Assembly: GCF_035013165.1 (NCBI RefSeq)
Contig: NZ_JAYGJQ010000001.1
Span: forward strand, 1,798,001 to 1,862,000
DNA: 64,000 bases
Direction: 5' to 3'
From: Bacteriovorax sp. PP10
GTDB taxonomy: Bacteria; Bdellovibrionota; Bacteriovoracia; Bacteriovoracales; Bacteriovoracaceae
In this document: piece after piece, positions 15,290-22,777 of the stretch
How the letters are laid out: every line of letters begins with the position of its first letter
Position numbering within the stretch: the stretch's first letter is position 1
Program-made: the position numbers and the translations under genes
Notes under the pieces: model-generated
Databases searched by the model: none
What the model saw: only the letters and a program-made list of their open reading frames with translations
What the model was told of the DNA's origin: nothing

Positions 15290-16885
15290 TTATTTCCAGA
15301 ACAACTGAATTAAATCCGTACAAGGCATATCATTTTGTCCATTAAGGACTTCGGCCGCTTGTTTAGTAGGAACTCCTAATAAACTTTTAAAGAGGCCTAT
15401 AAACTGACCTTCAGGTAAAGCTGCTGATTGAACAGTTCCTCCACCGTGATAAACAGGCTTAAAGTAACTAATAGAGTTTAATTGGATGCGCTTAAAAGCA
15501 TCGGCACCTTTTCCTGGGCCTAATTCTTTTTCCAGTTTAGCAATGGCCTGCTCATGTAAAAGTTGTTCAGCGTTACCGGCAATGTTATGAATGCTTCGAT
15601 CATAAACCCCGGCAAGGTCATCAGGAAAACTTGCAATAGGTAAAAGGAACTCAACTTCGGTTTCATAACCTGAAGCAAAGTTAAAATAAAGCATTCTTGG
15701 GTCTATAAAATAAGCAGTGTTTCTCTTACTTCCAAAACCATTTGCGACACCAAACTTCGGTGTGTATGAAAGAAAGGGGCTTCCTTTTGGATCTTTCGAA
15801 TGTTTTTTAAACATATTAGTAATACGCGTGGCACGGGTGTATTCACTAGATTTACCAGCTTGATTCGTTCCCATAAATTTATCGTACATGGCATTCAGGG
15901 ATCTCAAACGTCTATTCCATGTCCCTTGATTTTTTGTCATCATCGTCGACATTAAAAAGATCTTTTGTTCTTTAATCGCTTCTTCTTTCGTGAGAGTTTT
16001 TCCGGCATCTTGGGCTGTCTGAATGATATCATCATCGATTCCGCGGTAAATGAGAATACGGTCTTCAAGCGGAAGAGGATCGGCCATTACTTTTAAATGA
16101 GTTTCCCAAAATAGTTTTTCAAAAGGTGGCATCTCTTCCCAAGGAAGATAGGAACGTATTAAGTCGGCTGCACCTTTGCGGTCATTTTTAGCGACAAGAT
16201 TTCTAAACTGTTTATCTTCAGAAACCTTATCAAGGATATCCATGACAGCTTTTCTTTCTTCTCTTTGAACTTTTACTTTTTTATTATAGGCACGTTCTTG
16301 TTTTGCAAATTTTTCAACAATGTCATCCCAATAGGGAAGATATTCAGGAATACGCTCTTGAAAAGTTCCTTCTGGAAAGTTCGTCGTAAAAGTTTCGGCC
16401 AGGGCACTTCTTCTTAGTTTGGCCAATACCTGAAGCGAAGTAAAATCTTGCGACTTTGCATTGTAGTAAAGTTCAAAAATTGATAAATTGCTTGGGAATT
16501 GTCTTTCAAAAACCTGTCTTAAAAATCTTGAAACTTCAGTACTGGCATCTTGGTCAAATTTTGCATTCACTGAATGGTAAATCTTGACTCTGTATTGCTG
16601 ATTTTCAACGACAGGAACAATTTTATAGGCGATTGAAGAATCCATTTTAGGATCTTCAATAATATCCAGAGGAAATAGATAATAAAGCTGATTTTTTAAA
16701 TTGTAAGTCAGGTCCTGCACTTGACTAGTAACAGCTGTGGACTTGAAGGTCAGAAGTTCTTCGACATCAAGAGGAGCAATGACCTCATTGGCAATTGATC
16801 TGTCACCATTAGTCGTCGAATAATAACTCGAACACGACGAGATTATAAAAGTTAAAATTAATAAAAAAGAAAATGAAAACTTCAT
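15290..16885 (-). CDS. ADP-ribosyltransferase-like lipoprotein 4 of the array
   Basis: 531 residues; lipidated Cys at 18 (IISSC). N-terminal domain about 25-165, linker 190-222 (KKVKVQREERKAVMDILDK), block LPWEEMPPFEKLFWETHL. ART core: R281 in IYRGIDDD, FLMSTMMTKNQG, S373 in SPFLSYTPK, E410-x-E412 in EVEFLLP. Tail CTDLIQLFWK. It lies 16 bp after copy 5. Long stretches of the middle and core are near-identical to copy 5, so these two probably arose by a recent duplication or are kept alike by conversion, while their N-terminal domains have diverged more. Confidence 0.75.
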   Translation of the reverse strand: MKFSFSFLLILTFIISSCSSYYSTTNGDRSIANEVIAPLDVEELLTFKSTAVTSQVQDLTYNLKNQLYYLFPLDIIEDPKMDSSIAYKIVPVVENQQYRVKIYHSVNAKFDQDASTEVSRFLRQVFERQFPSNLSIFELYYNAKSQDFTSLQVLAKLRRSALAETFTTNFPEGTFQERIPEYLPYWDDIVEKFAKQERAYNKKVKVQREERKAVMDILDKVSEDKQFRNLVAKNDRKGAADLIRSYLPWEEMPPFEKLFWETHLKVMADPLPLEDRILIYRGIDDDIIQTAQDAGKTLTKEEAIKEQKIFLMSTMMTKNQGTWNRRLRSLNAMYDKFMGTNQAGKSSEYTRATRITNMFKKHSKDPKGSPFLSYTPKFGVANGFGSKRNTAYFIDPRMLYFNFASGYETEVEFLLPIASFPDDLAGVYDRSIHNIAGNAEQLLHEQAIAKLEKELGPGKGADAFKRIQLNSISYFKPVYHGGGTVQSAALPEGQFIGLFKSLLGVPTKQAAEVLNGQNDMPCTDLIQLFWK

Positions 16886-16901
16886 TTAAATAATCCTTTA
16901 A

Positions 16902-18467
16902 TTATTTCCAGAACAACTGAAGTAAATCCGTACACCCCATATTCGATTTTTCATCGATCACTTCAGCTACTTGCGGTGTCGACATTCCAAGTAACTTTTT
17001 AAAGAAGCCTACAAACTTCCCATCAACTGTGGCAGGAGGAGGTGCCACAACTTTTCCAGTGGCACCCATAACTGGCGCAAAGAATTTATTAGAATTTAAT
17101 TGGATTCTCTCAAATGCTGCTGCACCTTTACCAGCACCAAGCGCCTGATCAAGTTTTTCGATCGCCTTTTTATTTAAAAATTGCTCAGGACTCGTTCCAT
17201 GAACATCAACATCGTAAACTGCAGCAAGGTCATCAGGGAAACTTGCGACTGGAAGTAAAAATTCAATTTCACCTGCATAACCAGAAGTCATGTTGAAATA
17301 AAGTAGGCGAGGGTCCAAAAAATAGGCAGTGTTCTTTCTACTTCCAAAGGTATTAGAGACGAGAAACTTCGGCGTATAAGAAAGGAATGGACTTCCTTTA
17401 GGATCCAGCGAATGCTTTTTAAACATATTAGTAATTCGAGTCGTACTCGTAAATTCACTTGAACCCATTCCATCAGTTCCCATATATTTTTCATACATGG
17501 CCGTAAGAGATCTTAAACGTCTATTCCAAGTTCCTTGATTTTTAGTCATCATCGTCGACATTAAAAAGATTTTTTGTTCTTTGATCGCTTCTTCTTTAGT
17601 CAAAGTTTTTCCACCTTCCTGGGCCATTTGAATGACGTCATCATCAATCCCACGGTAAATAAAGACACGGTCTTCAAGTGGAAGAGGATCGACCATAACT
17701 TTTAAGTGTGTTTCCCAGAATAGCTTTTCAAAAGGAGGCATTTCTTCCCATGGAAGATATGATCTAAGAAGATCAGCTGCACCTTTACGGTCATTTTTGG
17801 CTACCAGATTTCTGAATTGTTTATCTTCAGAAACTTTATCGAGTACATCCATGACTGCTTTACGTTCTTCTGTCTTAACTTTTTTCTTCTTATTGAAAAT
17901 TCGTTCCTGAACATTAAATTTTTCATTGATATCTGCCCAGTAAGCAGCTCTGATCCCACTATCGTTATCCGTTGACACGTTTGATAACTGTCTAAGTTTT
18001 GCCATGGCCTGTAGTGAAGGGAAGTCCATTAATTTAGCGTTATAGTAAAGTTCATATAAAGAGTAAGGGGACATGAATTTTTCAGCTTGGAATTTACGGA
18101 CTAAGTTTGATAATTCTATGAAGGCCGAGTGATCATTTATTGCTCCGACTGAACCATAAATCTTAATTTTGTATTTCATGTTTTCGATTGTCGGCTCAAT
18201 TCTATAAGCAAGATCACTAGGCATTTTAGGGTCTTCAATATATTGGGCCTCTATACCTAGATCTCCGCGGATCATATACTCGATATTTGAAGCAGAATTA
18301 TTCAGCTCTTTATTAATATTAGTTGTGCTCTTGATAGTGAAGAGTTCTTCCGCATTTAAAGGCGGCTCTACTTCGTTTGCAATCGATCTATCCCAATGGT
18401 TGTATGTGCTCGAGCACGACGAGACAAACATAGAGACAGTAAGCAATAAAGGAATAAAAAATTTCAC
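16902..18467 (-). CDS. ADP-ribosyltransferase-like lipoprotein 5 of the array (first gene of the unit)
   Basis: 521 residues from a GTG at 18467 with GAGG upstream; lipidated Cys at 18 (FVSSC). N-terminal domain about 25-160, Lys-rich linker 190-212, block LPWEEMPPFEKLFWETHL. ART core: R272 in IYRGIDDD, FLMSTMMTKNQG, S363 in SPFLSYTPK, E400-x-E402 in EIEFLLP. Tail CTDLLQLFWK. Its leader holds two 17-bp palindromes and a sigma28-like promoter, so it probably heads the transcript of copies 5-4-3. Lipidation would hold it at the periplasmic or outer surface. Confidence 0.75.
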   Translation of the reverse strand: MKFFIPLLLTVSMFVSSCSSTYNHWDRSIANEVEPPLNAEELFTIKSTTNINKELNNSASNIEYMIRGDLGIEAQYIEDPKMPSDLAYRIEPTIENMKYKIKIYGSVGAINDHSAFIELSNLVRKFQAEKFMSPYSLYELYYNAKLMDFPSLQAMAKLRQLSNVSTDNDSGIRAAYWADINEKFNVQERIFNKKKKVKTEERKAVMDVLDKVSEDKQFRNLVAKNDRKGAADLLRSYLPWEEMPPFEKLFWETHLKVMVDPLPLEDRVFIYRGIDDDVIQMAQEGGKTLTKEEAIKEQKIFLMSTMMTKNQGTWNRRLRSLTAMYEKYMGTDGMGSSEFTSTTRITNMFKKHSLDPKGSPFLSYTPKFLVSNTFGSRKNTAYFLDPRLLYFNMTSGYAGEIEFLLPVASFPDDLAAVYDVDVHGTSPEQFLNKKAIEKLDQALGAGKGAAAFERIQLNSNKFFAPVMGATGKVVAPPPATVDGKFVGFFKKLLGMSTPQVAEVIDEKSNMGCTDLLQLFWK

Positions 18468-18501
18468 GACGAAACCTCACAGATAATTAAACCTAGTTAA
18501 C

Positions 18502-18588
18502 TTGTCGGATATTTTTCGGGAATATTTAGTATTATTTCTGTCTACACTTTAGACAATTTTGAAATGAGTAGTGTCTGTGATTTAGACA
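18502..18588 (-). promoter_or_regulatory. sigma28-like promoter with two upstream 17-bp palindromes (ART copy 5)
   Basis: On the minus strand TAAA (18528-18525), 15 bases, then TCCGACAA (18509-18502) fits the FliA spacing exactly. Palindrome-like sites TGTCTA-N5-TAGACA lie at 18539-18555 (10 bases upstream of TAAA, as in the other leader) and, with one arm changed, at 18572-18588; their starts are 33 bp apart, about three helical turns. Confidence 0.5.
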
Positions 18589-18591
18589 AGA

Positions 18592-19248
18592 TTATTTCGC
18601 GACCTGAGCAGGCTTCCTTTTTTCACTTTTGATTTTCTTTTCAAGTTTCACGTACTCGTCGACCTTTTTCTTCCAAAGGGAAGATTCACCGGCCACAAAG
18701 CCATTATATTGAGAAGTGTTCATCACGTAACAAGTTGGTTTGTCCAGTGGAGTGAGAACGTCTCTTCTCATCTTGGCGACAGTCACAAGGGTAGTGGGAT
18801 CGTTAGCAACAGCATTGTTGTACATTTCAAAAAATGAAGTGGGAGCTTCTGCCTTCGGGTCAAAGAGCGCATCTAAAAAGCGCGTAAGATTTAATGTTGC
18901 TGAATGATCTTGAAAAATATCGTCAGCATATTTAATGACTATCGTTGGAGTTTCTTTTTCTAACGTCGGTTCAACCTTAAAGGCGATATCGGTATCAAGC
19001 TTTTCATCTTCAATCCATTTGACTTTTATTTTTGCTTGTTCAACCAGAAGACGAACATGCTCTTGTGCTTTATCAAAGAGGTCATCATCGGCCGGTGACA
19101 TGTTGGATTTTTTAAATGTGAAGAGGACATCGGCAGGTGATGATAGAGATTGAGTATTAGCTGTAATTGAAGGCGCAATGACTTTAGTGCTTGAACACGA
19201 TGATAGAACTAATCCAGCAAGAATCGAAAGGGTAGAAATTCTAATCAT
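18592..19248 (-). CDS. truncated array member: N-terminal lipoprotein domain without ART core
   Basis: 218 residues with a lipobox (VLSSC, Cys 17) and the same N-terminal domain as the ART lipoproteins: DIAFKVEPTLEKE, a 'DHSATLNLTRFLDAL' helix, FFEMYNNAVANDPTTL, VAKMRRDVLTPL. It stops inside the Lys-rich linker (VKLEKKIKSEKRK), just before the conserved LPWEEM block. It is closest to copy 1. It has its own leader with a CCGACAAG element at about 19274-19281 but no clear palindrome or -35. It may be a decayed copy or a free N-terminal domain acting as partner or decoy. The frame is intact, which argues against simple decay. Confidence 0.65.
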   Translation of the reverse strand: MIRISTLSILAGLVLSSCSSTKVIAPSITANTQSLSSPADVLFTFKKSNMSPADDDLFDKAQEHVRLLVEQAKIKVKWIEDEKLDTDIAFKVEPTLEKETPTIVIKYADDIFQDHSATLNLTRFLDALFDPKAEAPTSFFEMYNNAVANDPTTLVTVAKMRRDVLTPLDKPTCYVMNTSQYNGFVAGESSLWKKKVDEYVKLEKKIKSEKRKPAQVAK

Positions 19249-19335
19249 AAGACTCCAGTTAAATAATCTAGCAGTCTTGTCGGAGAATAAATAAAAAATA
19301 TGATTTAATTTATGATTTAGATTTGTAAAAGAAGA

Positions 19336-19365
19336 TATAAAAAAGGCCCATTTGCATGGGCCTTT
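19336..19365 (-). terminator. rho-independent terminator of htpG
   Basis: Perfect 9-bp stem, arms 19342-19350 and 19357-19365 (AAAGGCCCA/TGGGCCTTT), followed on the minus strand by a T run. It is placed 26 bp after the htpG stop. Confidence 0.85.
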
Positions 19366-19391
19366 GAGAAAAAATTACTTTGGGTGACTGC

Positions 19392-21308
19392 TTATAGTGC
19401 TAAGTTAGTCAGTTCCTGCATTAGCTCTTGAGTACGGTTAACGAAAGCTTCTCTGTCTTCGTGCTTAAGTCCTTCACTAGAAATATGAGCAAGGTCTTCA
19501 ACATGGTGGCAGATCTTCTTAACAAGAGCGTCGTTACCTTTTTCATGCAGCTTAAGAGCGTTTTGAATGATAGGGCTTCCTGGATTGATAACCAGAGTTT
19601 TCTTAATAGGGAACATGTGGTCTGTACCCATGTTCTTTGCCATCTGATTCATTCTCTTCATTTGCTCATCAACTTTGAAGTAAGCAGGCGAAGTAGAATT
19701 TTTGATTTTTACTATTTCGATATCTTTTAATCCACCATGGTTTAGTGAATCAGCATCTTCTTCCTCTTCAGTGTGAGCTCCGTGTTCAGTTTTCCCAATT
19801 AGGATATTTGTGAACAGGTCTTTCACTCTGATATCAGATTCAGTTGTTGCATCTTGCTCTAGAAGAGTTGCGATTTCTGAATCAACAGAAACAAACTTGA
19901 AAGCGTTGTCACCACGTTTTGTGAATTCTACGTGCTGAGTGAAGTGAGGATCGATGTATGATTCTGTTTCAATCGCTTGAAGACCATTAGCAAGAAGTTC
20001 TTTTCTTAGAGCATGGTCAGACTTTCCTTTTTCAAAATAAAGAACTTTGTCTTCCATTTTTGTCTTGAAAGCTTCAGGGATTGATTCTTTGTACTCGTTA
20101 AGAGTTACGAATTTTCCTTCTGAATTTTTAAAGATAACAAAGTCTCTCATCATCTCATCAAATTTTGGATCAGAGATTGCTCCGTATTTAATGAAAAGAG
20201 AGATGTCCTCCCAAATAGTTTCATAACGAGCACGATCGTTGTTGAAGAGTTTCTTTAATGACTCAGCTACTTTTTTGATGATGTAGTTTGAAATCTTTTT
20301 AATGTTCGGGTCACCTTGAAGAGATGATCTCGAAACGTTAAGAGGGATGTCGCTTGAATCGATTGACCCTTTTAGAAGAGACAAGAATTCAGGAACGATA
20401 TCTTTTACGTTATTAGAAACGAAAACCTGCTTGTTATAAAGCTTGATGTTCGATTCATTGAAAGGCTTGTTTGGGTTTAACTTAGGGAAGAATAAAACAC
20501 CATCTAGTGTAAATGGGTGATCAACTTTTAAGTGAATCCAAAATAGAGGATCGCCATCCATTGGGAATTGTTTTTTGTAGAATTCTTTATAGTCAGCATC
20601 TGTAAGAGTTGCGACATCTTTTTTCCAGATTGGTTGTGTTTCGTTAACAAGACCAGGATTAGCTGACTCTTCAACTGCTTCAGCGTCTTTTACCCAAATT
20701 TCATATGGCATGAAATCACAGAATTTTTTCAGCGTCGTAGAAACGTGCCAAGCATTTAGGAATTCAATTGATTCTTCATTGATGTGAAGAGTGATTTTTG
20801 TCCCTACTTCAGTTTTTGTTGAATCTTCAAACGAGTAATCTGTTTCGCCTTCACAAATCCATTTCGTTGGAACTGATCCTTCTTGCATAGAAAGAGATTC
20901 AACTTCAACTTTCGTTGAAACCATGAAAGCAGAGTAGAAACCTAAACCAAATTTACCGATGATATCAGAGCTTGGAGTGTTTCCAGCTTCTTTCATTTTA
21001 TCGACGAACTCTTGAGCTCCAGAGAAAGCAAGTTGAGCGATGTATTTTTCAACTTCAGCTTCAGTCATTCCCAGACCGTTGTCTTCGATTGAAACAGTTT
21101 TTTCAGCTTTATTGACAGTTACCGTGATCTTTCCCGTAGGAATCTCTTGGTTTAATGTACGGGCAAGCGTCGATCTTTTTGTGATTGCGTCAGTTGCGTT
21201 GGCCGTAAGCTCTCTTAGGAAAATATCGTGTTCAGAGTAAAGCCATTTTTTAATGATAGGAAAAATGTCGTTAGTATTTACACTAATCGTTCCTTTGCGT
21301 GACGTCAT
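19392..21308 (-). CDS. htpG: chaperone HtpG (Hsp90)
   Basis: Cytosolic ATP-dependent chaperone dimer. The 638-residue length fits bacterial HtpG. The GHKL ATPase domain is clear: FLRELTANATDA (Asn for Mg), VSIEDNGLGMTEAEV and GKFGLGFYSAFMV. The middle domain has the catalytic-loop Arg in LNVSRSSLQGD. An acidic loop HTEEEEDADSLNHGG lies near 535-550. ATG at 21308 has AGGAG upstream. It has a terminator of its own and is divergent from the asparaginase-fold gene. Confidence 0.95.
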   Translation of the reverse strand: MTSRKGTISVNTNDIFPIIKKWLYSEHDIFLRELTANATDAITKRSTLARTLNQEIPTGKITVTVNKAEKTVSIEDNGLGMTEAEVEKYIAQLAFSGAQEFVDKMKEAGNTPSSDIIGKFGLGFYSAFMVSTKVEVESLSMQEGSVPTKWICEGETDYSFEDSTKTEVGTKITLHINEESIEFLNAWHVSTTLKKFCDFMPYEIWVKDAEAVEESANPGLVNETQPIWKKDVATLTDADYKEFYKKQFPMDGDPLFWIHLKVDHPFTLDGVLFFPKLNPNKPFNESNIKLYNKQVFVSNNVKDIVPEFLSLLKGSIDSSDIPLNVSRSSLQGDPNIKKISNYIIKKVAESLKKLFNNDRARYETIWEDISLFIKYGAISDPKFDEMMRDFVIFKNSEGKFVTLNEYKESIPEAFKTKMEDKVLYFEKGKSDHALRKELLANGLQAIETESYIDPHFTQHVEFTKRGDNAFKFVSVDSEIATLLEQDATTESDIRVKDLFTNILIGKTEHGAHTEEEEDADSLNHGGLKDIEIVKIKNSTSPAYFKVDEQMKRMNQMAKNMGTDHMFPIKKTLVINPGSPIIQNALKLHEKGNDALVKKICHHVEDLAHISSEGLKHEDREAFVNRTQELMQELTNLAL

Positions 21309-21382
21309 AATTGCAATCTCCTGTAAGTATACTTAAAATAGTTGAACTACAATATGGTTACGGTTTGATCAGAGTCAAGGTT

Positions 21383-21919
21383 ATGGAACAAAAAAATACA
21401 TTAAAAAACGCACCCAAAGATATTTTAATTATTACTACAGGCGGCACAATCGAGAAAACCTACGATGAATTCGATGGTTCACTGGAAAATCGCGGGACTT
21501 CGATTAAAAACCGCATCCTCTCAAAGCTGCGTTTACCTTACACAAACATCATTGTGCATCCGGTTTTATCCAAAGATTCATTGTACATGGACGATGCTGA
21601 CAGAAAGTTAATTGCGGAGACGATCGCAGCGGACCTGGAACTTAATGCACCAATCGTTATTCTTCACGGAACAGACACGATGGCGTTAACGGCCAACTAC
21701 TGTTTTGAGCATATTCAAAATATCACTGTGCCGGTTGTGTTCACAGGGGCCATGGTTCCGATGGGATTTGATGATACAGATGCCACTCAAAATGTAACGG
21801 AAGCGCTGTTATCAGCAAAATTATTACCACCGGGTATTTATATTTCATTTCACAACCAGATTTTTAAAGTTCCTCACGTTCAAAAGAACAAAGAAAAAAG
21901 AACTTTCGAGGAAATTTAG
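21383..21919 (+). CDS. asparaginase-fold protein, N-terminal domain only
   Basis: 178 residues from the ATG at 21383, which has AAGG close upstream; a frame extension to 21311 lies in the htpG leader and is unlikely. It carries the asparaginase N-terminal domain: TTGGTIEKTYDEFDG with the first catalytic Thr, LHGTDTMALTA with the Thr-Asp pair, and FTGAMVPMGFDDTDATQN. The C-terminal domain of full asparaginases (about 150 residues) is absent, as in a known group of short asparaginase-domain proteins. Activity is uncertain. It is followed after 3 bp by a membrane protein gene. Confidence 0.8.
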   Translation: MEQKNTLKNAPKDILIITTGGTIEKTYDEFDGSLENRGTSIKNRILSKLRLPYTNIIVHPVLSKDSLYMDDADRKLIAETIAADLELNAPIVILHGTDTMALTANYCFEHIQNITVPVVFTGAMVPMGFDDTDATQNVTEALLSAKLLPPGIYISFHNQIFKVPHVQKNKEKRTFEEI

Positions 21920-21922
21920 ATC

Positions 21923-22585
21923 ATGGGTTCAGTTAAATTATTTTTCTCACTCCTGATTGATTCTTTCAAGGCCTTCAAAAAAGAATTTCCAGAATACTTA
22001 GGCAGCTATCTTGCGATGCTGATTCTCAATCTGGTTGCCTGTTATCCATTTGAAGGAATGGGGTTTGAACAAAATAGTTTTCATGAAATCGTTCTGCAAA
22101 TCATTGTTGGAATCATGAGTTTAATTGTGATCGTCAATGTCATCTTGATTGAAAAATCAAAAGCAAAAAATCTTGATAAAGAAGAGTTGATGTACGCAGC
22201 TCCGACTTATTTAATCTACACACTTTATTCAACACTCTTAATTCTTGCCGGGCTTTTTTGTTTTGTTGTCCCGGGAATTATCATTGCAGTATTAGTAGGG
22301 ATGGTGCCACTTGCTTCAGTTTTAATTGATAACGACAGTGTAAATTATTTTAAAATCTCTTACCGCATGGCCCGCAAAGATGCTGTGCTGGTGATCTGCT
22401 TTGGATTAGCGACACTCATTATGGAGCTTCCAACTTTTGGGTTAGACCTCATTCCAAACTGGAAAGTACAACTTGGAGCGAGTTTCGTTTACAGCTTTTT
22501 TGATTCAGCTGTGATGGTGATCTTAACGATTACGTCTGTCAGAGTGTTTTATCACTTAAAGCGCGCGCTCAACGACCCTAGCTAG
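21923..22585 (+). CDS. integral membrane protein, five to six helices
   Basis: 220 residues with membrane segments around 25-42, 58-83, 98-125, 152-172 and 180-205. The pattern 'FFSLLIDSFKAFKKEFPEYLG' followed by a long Ile/Val helix with FVVPGIIIAVLVGMVPLASVL recalls YciC/GlpQ-membrane-domain proteins of unknown function, with the 'vPGi...' motif typical of that group. Co-transcribed with the asparaginase-fold gene (3-bp gap). The stop lies inside a nested inverted repeat. Confidence 0.6.
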   Translation: MGSVKLFFSLLIDSFKAFKKEFPEYLGSYLAMLILNLVACYPFEGMGFEQNSFHEIVLQIIVGIMSLIVIVNVILIEKSKAKNLDKEELMYAAPTYLIYTLYSTLLILAGLFCFVVPGIIIAVLVGMVPLASVLIDNDSVNYFKISYRMARKDAVLVICFGLATLIMELPTFGLDLIPNWKVQLGASFVYSFFDSAVMVILTITSVRVFYHLKRALNDPS

Positions 22586-22639
22586 GCAAATAAATGAAGT
22601 CCATTTGATTGCCCACAAATGGACACAACTTTTGCCTAG
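22582..22639. repeat. nested inverted repeat at the end of the membrane-protein gene
   Basis: Outer arms CTAGGCAAA (22582-22590) and TTTGCCTAG (22631-22639) enclose inner arms GTCCATTTG (22599-22607) and CAAATGGAC (22616-22624); both pairs are perfect 9-mers. No T run follows. It may be a factor-binding site, a transcript-end hairpin or a small mobile repeat. Confidence 0.6.
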
Positions 22640-22777
22640 TGGATTTCTCCCATAATCTTCCATAATTGCCTCTAAGTCCCTAAAACATCACTTCTTGAGT
22701 CTAAACCTCGGTCATTTTCCCCAATTCGGGAGCGTTTAAAATTAAAATAGTTAGTACCAACAACCGAGAAGACGAGT

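Larger units (their letters stand above)
10245..19248 (-). repeat. tandem paralogous array of five ART lipoproteins plus one truncated copy
   Basis: Six same-strand genes share one N-terminal domain; five also share linker, LPWEEM block, ART core and Cys-containing tail. Intergenic gaps are 4 to 124 bp. The end copies (10245 and 18592) form one subtype and the four inner copies another, by eye. Leaders of copies 2 and 5 are also duplicated, so whole units with promoter were copied. Confidence 0.8.

Noticed and set aside
10245-19248. Array as a polymorphic toxin locus with cassettes and immunity genes
   Set aside because: Copies are complete lipoproteins with own signals and the same core; no alternating small immunity genes are seen.
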